Assembly: GCA_937888725.1 (NCBI GenBank)
Contig: CALARE010000045.1
Location: 1-54,450, forward strand
DNA length: 54,450 bases
Source: an uncultured Alphaproteobacteria bacterium
GTDB lineage: Bacteria; Pseudomonadota; Alphaproteobacteria; CAAHEQ01; UBA3637
Direction: 5' to 3'
In this document: piece after piece, positions 16,430 through 25,700 of the stretch
Numbering within the stretch: the first letter of the stretch is position 1
How the letters are laid out: each line of letters opens with the position of its first letter
Notes under the pieces: generated by a model
Told to the model about the DNA's origin: nothing
The model's database searches: none
Seen by the model: the letters and a program-made list of their open reading frames with translations, nothing else
Made by a program: the position numbers and the translations under genes

Positions 16430-17214
16430 CCGTAAAAAAAGAAGAAATTTTGCTCGCTGCACGTGATTTTAGAAACGATGATATTCAAGAAGTACCTGTC
16501 GATACAACGCCACCCAATAAGGTACAAGAGGCATTATCTACATCAACAGAAATATTTGCTGGAATTTCTGTTAAGGCGACAATTGAATACGAGTCGATGA
16601 GTTCTAATTTAAAAAAACGTGAGTTTTTAATTAGGCGAATTATAAGAAATAAAGAAGAATATTTTATTGATGGTATTGCTCTTGATATAAAGGCTCCACG
16701 TTTGATTCGTGTCAGCCAAATTTCTTGTATAACGGATTCTGTTTCTGGTAAAATGTATTCTGATGCTTATTTGTTTTTGCAAAATGTATTAGGGATTCAA
16801 ATTGAAGATGTTTATATTCCAGAGCCCATGTCTGATTTTGCAAAAGCAATAAAAGAAACGGGGCATGAAATTACGGTTTTAATGTATTTGATTGCACTTG
16901 ATGGTACGCGTGCATCAAAAGAAAGACAGTGTGTTTTAAAACATATTCGATCAAGAGTGCCTTATTTAACATATGACGATGTTCAAATGAATGATTATTT
17001 GATTTCTCTTGCTCCTGATAGTGATAGTTTCTCAACCGCTTTTCATTATGTGTTGAAAAAGGGTAAATTGGTTGTCGAGCCATTATTCCAATCAATTTTA
17101 AATGTGATAACAGCTGATAAAGTCGTTCATGAAAAAGAGAAAGCATTTCTTGCAAGAATCATTGATTGGTTAAAACAAGATGGCTATCAAATTGACATAG
17201 TTGAAGAAAAATAA
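16426..17214 (+). CDS. TerB-like protein with a WYL-like N-terminal segment
   Basis: The start at 16426 overlaps the DUF4381 stop (ATGA) with AAAAGGGAA upstream. Residues about 45-120 resemble a WYL-type beta domain (TIEYESMSSN, RRIIRNKEEYFIDGIALDIKAP, RLIRVSQISCITD). Residues about 150-263 form a helical TerB-like region (LMYLIALDGTRASKERQCVLKHI; ADKVVHEKEKAFLARIIDWL) with acidic positions like those of tellurite-resistance TerB proteins. The protein has 262 residues and no signal peptide. It closes the moxR operon where VWA-domain BatA/BatB proteins are often found. Domain calls are by eye, so treat the function as unknown. Confidence 0.6.
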   Translation: MTVKKEEILLAARDFRNDDIQEVPVDTTPPNKVQEALSTSTEIFAGISVKATIEYESMSSNLKKREFLIRRIIRNKEEYFIDGIALDIKAPRLIRVSQISCITDSVSGKMYSDAYLFLQNVLGIQIEDVYIPEPMSDFAKAIKETGHEITVLMYLIALDGTRASKERQCVLKHIRSRVPYLTYDDVQMNDYLISLAPDSDSFSTAFHYVLKKGKLVVEPLFQSILNVITADKVVHEKEKAFLARIIDWLKQDGYQIDIVEEK

Positions 17215-17219
17215 TCTCT

Positions 17220-17253
17220 TTTATGGAATTTTAGCTTGACTTTATGGAATTTT
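17220..17253 (+). repeat. 13-base direct repeat over the rpmG promoter
   Basis: TTTATGGAATTTT occurs at 17220-17232 and 17241-17253, a 21-base period (two helical turns). The copies flank and overlap the -35 hexamer of the rpmG promoter, so they could be a tandem operator. Confidence 0.5.
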
Positions 17254-17264
17254 TAATATATAGT
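17236..17264 (+). promoter_or_regulatory. Sigma-70-type promoter for rpmG
   Basis: TTGACT (17236-17241) and TATAGT (17259-17264) are spaced by 17 bases, giving a start near 17271 and a leader of about 37 bases. Confidence 0.78.
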
Positions 17265-17307
17265 TAAGCCCTATGGTTTAATTTATTTAATTAAGTGGTG
17301 GTATATT

Positions 17308-17475
17308 ATGGCAAAACCGACAACAGTTGAAGTTAAATTAGAAAGCTCTGCAGGAACAGGTGTTTTCTATGTAACAAAAAAGAACCCACGGACAAAAACT
17401 GAAAAGTTAAAAATCCGTAAGTATGACAAAAAAGCTAGAAAACATGTTGAATTTGTCGAAAAGAAATTGAAATAA
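17308..17475 (+). CDS. rpmG: 50S ribosomal protein L33
   Basis: A 55-residue ribosomal protein beginning MAKPTTVEVKLESSAGTG. The core VFYVTKKNPRTKTEKL and the end KYDKKARKHVEFVEKK match the L33 family as found in Alphaproteobacteria. It is the cysteine-free (non-zinc) form. It has its own promoter and an intrinsic terminator, so it is a monocistronic unit. The Shine-Dalgarno is weak (AAGTGGTGG about eight bases upstream). Confidence 0.97.
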   Translation: MAKPTTVEVKLESSAGTGVFYVTKKNPRTKTEKLKIRKYDKKARKHVEFVEKKLK

Positions 17476-17497
17476 TTCATTTCGGGTTGAAAAAGAG

Positions 17498-17521
17498 GTC
17501 GCTTTTGAGCGACTTTTTTTT
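17498..17521 (+). terminator. Intrinsic terminator after rpmG
   Basis: Stem GTCGCT (17498-17503), loop TTTG, AGCGAC (17508-17513), followed by at least eight T residues. Confidence 0.9.
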
Positions 17522-17621
17522 TATTATAAAAATATATAACAATATCCAAAAGTTTTATTGAAAAATAGGATAAATAAGCCATTTTAAATAGAGGTAGAGA
17601 AAGATAAAAACTGGAGGATGT

Positions 17622-18338
17622 ATGTCAGAACAAGTAGATGGATGCTTAAAATTAGGAGATAGGGCTCCAGCATTTGAGGCTCAAACAACAAATGGGAAAA
17701 TTTCATTTCCAAAGGATTTTAAAGGGAAATGGGTTATTTTATTTAGTCATCCATCCGATTTTACGCCAATTTGTACGACTGAATTTATTTTTTTTGCTGA
17801 AATGATGAAGGATTTTGAAAAATTAAATACAGCATTAATTGGTTTGTCGATAGATAGTTTGTCAAGTCATTTAGCCTGGTTGTATGCAATAGAAGATCAA
17901 ATTTCCTTTCATGGAATTACAAAAACAAAAATTAGATTTCCTCTTATAGCTGATTTATCAGGAGAAATATCCCAAAAATATGGTATGATTCATCAAAATT
18001 GTTCAAATGTAAAAACAGTACGGGGTGTTTTTTTTATTGACCCAGAAGGAATTATTAGAACAATTTTATTTTATCCACAATCAACAGGTCGTAATTTTGA
18101 TGAACTAAAACGAATTTTAATGAGTTTGCAGTTAGCAGATAAATTGGGTATTTCTACCCCTGCAAATTGGCATCCTGGTGACGATGTGGTTAAAAAAGCA
18201 CCTGAACAGATTCATGAGCTGGAAAAATATGCTCTTGAAAATAAGAATCGATCAGGTGCTTGGTTTTTGTCGTTAGAAGAATTATCTGTTGAAGATATCA
18301 ACAAGGTTTTGTATTCTAAAAGAGCAAAATTTAATTGA
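17622..18338 (+). CDS. Peroxiredoxin, Prx6/AhpC-TSA type
   Basis: A cytoplasmic thiol peroxidase for hydrogen peroxide and organic peroxides. The signature SHPSDFTPICTTEF places the peroxidatic Cys at 51. The partner Arg lies in VRGVFFIDPEGIIR. The long C-terminal domain (PANWHPGDDVVKKAP) marks the Prx6-like subfamily. The 238 residues are slightly longer than typical. Additional Cys residues at 8 and near 127 could act in resolution, but a one-Cys mechanism is also possible. GGAGG lies seven bases before the ATG. It converges with, and overlaps by 8 bases, the small minus-strand gene. Confidence 0.93.
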   Translation: MSEQVDGCLKLGDRAPAFEAQTTNGKISFPKDFKGKWVILFSHPSDFTPICTTEFIFFAEMMKDFEKLNTALIGLSIDSLSSHLAWLYAIEDQISFHGITKTKIRFPLIADLSGEISQKYGMIHQNCSNVKTVRGVFFIDPEGIIRTILFYPQSTGRNFDELKRILMSLQLADKLGISTPANWHPGDDVVKKAPEQIHELEKYALENKNRSGAWFLSLEELSVEDINKVLYSKRAKFN

Positions 18339-18618
18339 TGATTTTTCTTTTATACGGATTGCCATAGCTAAGTGCAACAGGTGCATTTTCACTAATGATA
18401 CAATCAAATAAAAAGAAGGGTTCAGCTTGCCCTGCAAATAATTCATCAAGATAGTATTTTACTTCTTCTTCAACAGATTGTTCTAATTCACGAGTGGGAA
18501 TTTTATTTAACGGGCATTTAAAATCAATCATCAAATCATCTTGGATTCGTTGAATGCGTTTTTGAATACCGCGTTCAATAATATCATATCGTTTTGCTTT
18601 TTCTTCTTGTGTTAACAT
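18331..18618 (-). CDS. Small unrecognised protein downstream of the secretion locus
   Basis: 95 residues: a charged helical N-terminal part (MLTQEEKAKRYDIIERGIQK, RIQRIQDDL), then a helix-rich acidic segment (ELEQSVEEEVKYYLDELFAG) and a more hydrophobic end (EPFFLFDCIISENAPVALSY). No signal peptide or known domain. TAAGGAGG lies five bases before the start and is overlain by a long inverted repeat (18621-18684). It lies 96 bases downstream of virB11 on the same strand, so it may be read from the secretion operon. A secretion chaperone or regulator is possible but unproven. Confidence 0.6.
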   Translation of the reverse strand: MLTQEEKAKRYDIIERGIQKRIQRIQDDLMIDFKCPLNKIPTRELEQSVEEEVKYYLDELFAGQAEPFFLFDCIISENAPVALSYGNPYKRKIIN

Positions 18619-18620
18619 TT

Positions 18621-18684
18621 AGCCTCCTTAATTTTTTTGTTATATAGTACATATAATACATATAATACAAAAAATCAAGAGGCT
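18621..18684 (-). repeat. Imperfect inverted repeat covering the Shine-Dalgarno of the 95-residue gene
   Basis: On the minus strand AGCCTCTTGATTTTTTG (18684-18668) can pair with CAAAAAAATTAAGGAGGCT (18639-18621) around an AT-rich loop containing the repeats TATTATATG. The 3' arm contains the AAGGAGG ribosome site of the downstream gene, so transcripts reading through from virB11 would have a masked start. The TTGATT inside the 5' arm could also act as a -35, which would exclude that arm from a locally started transcript. Confidence 0.5.
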
Positions 18685-18714
18685 TTTGAAATAAAAAATT
18701 GAAGATGAGAATTT

Positions 18715-19704
18715 TTATGTAACTTCTGTAACTGCACGAATGTTTCCATCTCGATTAATTTGCACAACGCGTAATTTTTCTTTCATCTCACGATATGTTT
18801 TTTCTCGGTCTGTGGTGGGATAAGAGTGTAAGATTCGGCCAATAAAAGCCTTGTAAGCGGCATCTGGGCTTTCTGCGTGAATGGTTGCAAAACAGTTGTC
18901 ATGCCCTGATCCCATCAATTCCCAAAGAGCACCTGCATTTGATGTTGAAATTTCACCACCAATAATAGCATCAGGTGTAAAGCGAACGGCAAGGTCGATT
19001 ACTTTTTTATAATCAAAATTATTGGTGAGTTCTGTACGAGGTAAGACGATATGAACCCTATTTTTATGTGGAACAATTAATTCGCGTGTATCTTCAATTG
19101 TTAAGATTCTTTTATGTGGGTCAAGTACTTTTATAAGGTTATTTAAAAAAGTTGTTTTACCTGTCGCTGTTGCACCGCTAATAAGAACATGATCACCTCT
19201 TTTAATTGATAACATTAACCGTTCGAATGGGTCGTCAGGATCTTCTACTTGTTTTAATCGATTAAGAGGTCTTAATCTAGCACCTTGGTCTAATCCAAAG
19301 TCGCTCATTGAAATAGAAACATCCTCTTTATAAACACGAATTGCCATAGCAATACCGCCTGTCAAATCGTTATTATCATACATGACGTTTCTTCCTGCAA
19401 TACCAGTAAAACGGTGTCCTCCTGGAAGTGTTGCATACACAGTTGGTGTTCCTTGATTTGGATCAAAAGCATAATCGTAAGAGTTTGCAATAATATACAT
19501 AATATTATTTAGAAATTCTCTTGTTAATTTTGTATCCTCATAATAATGCCAAGGATGTGCGTGTCTTCCACGTAAACGCAACCATATACCACCAGGAGAG
19601 TCAACAGCAACTTCTTCTACATTATCTTGGTTATACCAATAGGAAAGGGGACGCAAGGCCGATTCTAAAACTTTATAAGTATCTGAAATAGAAATTTCAC
19701 CCAT
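18715..19704 (-). CDS. virB11: VirB11-family secretion ATPase
   Basis: Hexameric traffic ATPase at the cytoplasmic face of the type IV secretion system. An N-terminal domain (about 1-150; VEEVAVDSPGGIWLRLRG, AFDPNQGTPTVYATLPGGHRF) is followed by the RecA-like domain with Walker A GATATGKTTF (177-186), the Asp-box LTIEDTRELIVPHKNRVH, Walker B TPDAIIGGEIS and the His-box ATIHAESPDAAY. The 329 residues match VirB11. AAAGGATAG lies upstream of the ATG, 13 bases after virB10. It is the last recognisable component of the operon. A DotB assignment is less likely because the neighbours are VirB7-10 types. Confidence 0.93.
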   Translation of the reverse strand: MGEISISDTYKVLESALRPLSYWYNQDNVEEVAVDSPGGIWLRLRGRHAHPWHYYEDTKLTREFLNNIMYIIANSYDYAFDPNQGTPTVYATLPGGHRFTGIAGRNVMYDNNDLTGGIAMAIRVYKEDVSISMSDFGLDQGARLRPLNRLKQVEDPDDPFERLMLSIKRGDHVLISGATATGKTTFLNNLIKVLDPHKRILTIEDTRELIVPHKNRVHIVLPRTELTNNFDYKKVIDLAVRFTPDAIIGGEISTSNAGALWELMGSGHDNCFATIHAESPDAAYKAFIGRILHSYPTTDREKTYREMKEKLRVVQINRDGNIRAVTEVT

Positions 19705-19717
19705 TTTCTATCCTTTC

Positions 19718-22700
19718 TTAAAAGAGTTTATCAGCTGTTCCTGTTTTTGGTAATACAGGCGTTACTTTACGGTCTTTTATGTCTTTCTTTTCTTCTGTAT
19801 CTTTAGAATAAACAGGTGTGTTATCTGATTTATTCGATTCTTCAGATGGGGATTCTGCATCAGGTTCTCTATCAACAGGTGTATAATACTTGTTGTCATC
19901 ATCTGCTTCATTATTCACATCATCTGTTTCGTCTTCTTCTATTTCATCTTCTTCTGAAACATCTGTACTTGTTCCAGATGTTTGACGTTTATCGACCCAA
20001 GAGTTTGTTTCAGGACGCTGAGCCTCGGTTGATACTTCTCCCTCAGCTTCTTCGATGTCATCAGCTTCAGATCTTAACCATAAATCTTCATTTGAGAAGA
20101 CTGTTAATCTTGTTCCTGATGGAACAAATACAACAACAGGGATATTTGCAGCATCAGCAATTAACTGATCAAAAATTGTTTGCATTGAATTGATGAAGTT
20201 TTCTCTAGCATCATTTGCAGCTTCTGTTTTGGATGATGTAATGGTATTTCCGTACTCATCTTGATACATATCATCATTTGTTGCCATCATATATGAGATT
20301 GCAGAGGTTACAACACTTGTCATAATTGGTTTACCGAATTTTTGAACAAGTTGGTCATCTAAGTAAGCCGCAACACCACCCCGTCCTTGAGCGTCACCAG
20401 ATGTTGCTTGGAATGAGAAAGCACCACCATCTGGTCGAATAAGGCGTTCCCATGTAATTTCAAGTTTTGCAACACGTTTGTCTTGCCCTTGTTCGCCAGC
20501 AAATGTACCAATCAAACGGCTTCCTGCTGGAATGATAATATTTCTGCCTTTTTCAGAATAGATGTGTCTTTCCACAATGGCGGTTACAGGCATTTCTGCG
20601 TATCTTGAATCAATAGACCTTGTTAAGACAGCTGGAATAGCTTTGTCTTTTAAAATCATACGAGACATATCCACAGGATAAGATGAAACATTTTTCTTAA
20701 TGCCAATTGAATCCCAATTTGCATCCGCTTTTTTTCGGCTCATCGCTTGGATACGTTTGTTTGGTGTAATAAGCCCTCTTGATTGAATGCCTTGACGCAT
20801 ACTTTCTCTTTTTTGACTTAAAATCTCTTGCATTTGTTGGACTTGTTCTTTAGTGGGTTTAACCTTCTTTTCAATAATATTGGGGCGGATGCGTCCTTGT
20901 GAATCACCGCTTGCCGTAATTAAACGGTGATCAATTGTATAAGGTTTACCATTTTCCATATATCCAATAATAATATCCTTATCATCTAAAATTTCACCGT
21001 TTTCAGTTACTTTATATGTTTGTCCACCAATAACAATACCTTTGCCAGAAATACCACGTCCGCCTGTTGCAAGTGTACCACCAGCAGTACCATTTTTGAG
21101 TGCTTCCATTTCTTCATCAGACAATGTTTTAATACCACATCTATCTAGATGAATATCTGTACCACTGACTTGGCCAAGTTCATTGCCATCTTTATCCAAA
21201 ATAACGCCATTACCTTGAATGATAGCCCAAACCTCACCATTTAAATCGATAACTGTCCCGTCAGCGGATATAGTTCCAATTTTTTCATTTTGAGCATTAA
21301 CAACATCACATCCAGAAACAAGGCCAATCATATTGCCATCTTTATCCATAAGCATGGTTAATTCCCCGCCTGGCAATTTGTCACCTGATAATGTTGTAAA
21401 CTCACCGTTTTCATTTAATTTACCGATTAAGTTGTTATTTTTGTCGTAGATATTGCCATCTTTATCAATTGTAAAGACAACTTCTCCTTCTTTGTTTCTG
21501 AATGTACCACCTGTTGAGAATGTACCTTTAATGTTGCCATTTTCATCATATAAGATTTCTTCGTCTCTTGAAACCATATGTCCAAGAACGGTACCGTCAT
21601 TTGCAACAGCTGTTCCATCAGCACGCATTTTACCGATTGTTTCACCTGTGGCATTAACAACATCCCCATTAGCTTTGACACGGCCAATTGGTTTGCCATC
21701 TTTTCCAAGGACTAAGCCTCTTTCTAAAGTATTACCGATAACTTCCCCTGTTCTATGGTCAACAACAGAACCATCATTTCTGCTACAACCGATATTGACG
21801 CCACTTGGATCAACAACAGTTGAGTCTGGCATTGTGCGTCCGATATAATTACCTTCTTGTGACATAACAATACCGTTGCGGGTTACACGACCAATTTTTT
21901 CACCTGTTGCACTAACAGCCCATTTGTCAGGCATAATGCGTCCAACAACGGTTCCCTTTGCATCAATAACTTGCCCATTAAAGGTTGCTTGACCAACAAT
22001 CTTACAATCATTTGTAATTAAAGCGTTTGGAACAAGAGCTCCAGTGATTTTGTATTCACTTGCTTTAACTGCACCATTAACAGCGATTTTCCCTTTAAGT
22101 TCACCGCTTGGTGTAATAACATTAGCATTCCCCGCAAGTGTTCCCATAAATTCACCGTCTTGTGAAATAGCAGTTACAAATGGTAAAACAGCACCTGCGA
22201 GTGGTTCGTCATCACCCAAGATTGTTCCGTCATCTAAAATGCGGAGCGTTTTGTTATCATTTTCATCTAGAATATCACCACCTAGTGTTGTGCGACCTAG
22301 AACTTTTCCACGATAGCTATAGGGTAAACCTTGAGCAACGATGCCACCTTTGTATGGCATAACATTATACAATGTACGATCCTGAATATCTGCAACAGCA
22401 CCATCACTTAATGCTCTTGCCACCATTTGTCCGTTTCTCCCAATAACAGCACCATCAGAAGCAACAGCACCCAATATTTTGGCATCATCATCTACAGCAA
22501 CACCAAATGGAGCCTTGCCACCAGCCCACAGGTTATCATTTGTCAAGGCAAACCCCATTGGCATTTGTGTTGCAATTGTTTTTCCATCTGGATTAATAAT
22601 AGATGCTGAAGCTGGATTTTGACCAAGTAAAAGACCTGTTTTTCCAACAAATGAAGAATTTGGTAAAATCATACCTTTAATTTTTTCTTTATCATCAAAC

Positions 22701-25700
22701 AGAACTCTTGTACCTGCCGATGTGGCGGTCTTTTTTCCTCTTAACAAAACTTGTCCATTTAAGATTTCATAACCAAGTGGATTCAATGATGTTGAAACTG
22801 CAGCACCCAGTTGAAGCGTTGCCCCATAGACTTGTTTATTCAAACTATTTGCATAGGCATTCATCATAATTGAACCTGTTGGTTTTTGTGATCCAATTTG
22901 TAATGTTTCACCTGTTACTGTTGCTATTGATTTTGTTTTTGCAGCGGTTAAATCAGCAATAAACAAATCTTTATTTGATAATCTAGCAACGATGTTTCCT
23001 TCGGATACAACAGTTTCAGGTGCAATGACAGAACCTTTTATTTGCCCTTTAGGTGTTATGATTTTTCCTTCTTCATTAGGGAGCCAAGCAAATTGTCCTG
23101 CGTCATTATAGGCAACAGAATTTAATGGAATAAATGTTCCTTTAATATCTCCTTTTGTGTTTATAATGCGATTGTCATTATAAACATAACCAACGGTTTC
23201 TTTTTCAGTTCCAACGGAGCCGTCATGATTTAACCATCCGATAAATGAGCCTTCGTTATCAACACCGATACCAATTGGTAACAAGCGGGCAATAACTTCA
23301 TCCATTGAGCTGTATACATAGTCAGAAGAATAGAGTGAGCCTTTCCCTTTTCCCGTTTGAATGGAATTATCAATAGACATATATCCAAAGTAACGACCTG
23401 TTGTACCAACTGTAACACCCCTTTTGGTTAGATAACCAATTTGAGTACCTGCTTTATCAAGTGCCATTCCATTGGGAGTTAATTTCCCAATAGAACGATT
23501 TGTACCATTGGTTAAATCAGCATCGAATGATGTCCAACCAACCAAATTATTTTGATGGTTGACATAAACACCAAAAGGAAGCATTCTGCCGATAACGCCT
23601 TCGTTATTTACAACAAGTCCAAAAGGTGTTGCTTGACCAATAACAGCTCCATTTTTATCTAAAATAGCCCCAGTAATAGTTGGATAACCCAAGAGTTCTT
23701 CTGGTGTCATGGCAACTGCTAACCGTTTGAATACACCACCTAAAATTTTGTTGTAAGGTGAAATGACAAGACCATTTGGTAAGACTTTACCAATTTCATT
23801 TTTATCTAAAGACTGTACAACACCCATCGAGGTCACAGAACCGATTTCTTTCCCTGTTGCAGAAAGGATTCTTCCTTGTGGAATTTGATAACCAATGACA
23901 GAACCTTTTTTGTCTGTAAGTGTTCCATTTGCTCGGATAGCACCAATAATTTCACCGTTTTTATTTTTGAGTGTTCCATCAACAGTCATTGTTGATAAAT
24001 AAGTCCCATCCAAATCCATAAATGAAGTGTTATTTGGGATTAATGATCCGATTATTTGGTTCGATTCGCCACTAATGGCAGTTAAATCGGGTAAAATTTT
24101 GGCAAAACGCTCACCCTCATTATTAACCCCATAACCTGTTTTTGAATTATATCGACCGAGAATTAAACCTGTTGGTGAAAAAATAATTCCATCAGGGGGA
24201 ATAATACCCAAAAATTTACCATTTGCTGCTGATGCAATAATCCCATCAGCATCAAGTGTGCCAATTTCATTTCCATTTGCATCATAAACTTTGTTACCTA
24301 CAATGGACCAACCAGTTGTATTGCCATTTGCATCTAAAATGACGCCTGTTCGCATACCGTTTGGACTTCCACCAATTACGCTACCAATTTCCCCGCCACT
24401 AACTCTTTTTGACGTGTATCCAATAACGTTACCGTTTCTATCGCGAATAACACCATTTTCATCAACATAACCGATGAGATTACCATTTTTATCATAAACT
24501 TTTCCATCTTTGATGGTCCAGTCAACTGGTTTCCCGTTTTTATCAACAGTTTCAGCTTTCATCATCCCTGGGGCATAGCCAATAATATTACCGTTTTTAT
24601 CTCGGATAACACCATTTTCATCGACATAGCCAATGAGATTCCCATCTTTATCGTAAACTTTACCATCTTTGATTACCCAATCAACAGGGTTACCATCCTT
24701 ATCGATTAAGCCTGTTTTCATCGCATCTGAAGCATAGCCTATAATATTGCCATTTTTATCTCGGATAACGCCATTTTCATCAACATATCCAATGAGGTTA
24801 CCATCTTTATCATAGACTTTACCATCCTTGATAGTCCAATCAACTGGTTTCCCGTTCACGTCGACAATGCCTGATTTGAGAGCACTTGCATCATATCCAA
24901 TGATATTTCCGTCTTTATCACGGATGACACCGTTTTCATCAACATATCCGATAAGGTTGCCATCTTTATCATAGACTTTACCGTCTTTAATTGTCCAGTC
25001 AACAGGATTGCCATTAACATCAACAATGCCTGATTTCATCATCTCTGGGGCATATCCAATGATATTTCCATCTTTATCACGGATAACACCGTTTTCATCT
25101 ACGTATCCGATAAGGTTACCATCTTTATCGTAAACTTTACCGTCTTTAATTGTCCAGTCAACAGGATTGCCATCTTTATCGATAAGACCACCTTTCATCA
25201 TCCCTGGTGCGTATCCGATGATATTTCCATTTTTATCGCGAATAACACCGTTTTCATCAACGTATCCAATGAGGTTACCATCTTTATCATAGACTTTACC
25301 ATCCTTGATTACCCAGTCAACAGGATTGCCATTAACATCAACAATGCCACTTCCGCCAACTTGTCCTATTTTTTCACCAGAGAAGGATATAACAGTCCCG
25401 TCTTCTTGAACACAGCCAATGACATCGCCTTTTAAATTCATCACTTTTCCATCAAGACGAAGTCGGCCAATAACCGCACCTTCTTTATTGGCAACGATAC
25501 CTCTAATCGCAATGGCACCGATCGTTTTTCCTTCACGATTAATGACCTTTTTCTCTGGGGACATACATCCGATTACATTGTTGGATATATCTGTTAACAC
25601 ACCTGTTGCAGTAATCATACCCAGCATACGGCAACCATCAGCGATAGCTGAAGCTCGTGGCACGACAACACCGATAATTTTATTATCTGTGTTTTTAACA

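Noticed and set aside
17276..17297. TTAA repeats upstream of rpmG as CtrA sites
   Set aside because: The spacings are 5 and 9 bases rather than the 7 required, and TTAA is frequent by chance in this AT-rich DNA.
24392..25345. Regular 159-bp repeats considered as a CRISPR-like or satellite array
   Set aside because: The units are an exact multiple of three, lie inside a long open frame and encode a coherent repeated peptide; there are no short repeats with unique spacers.
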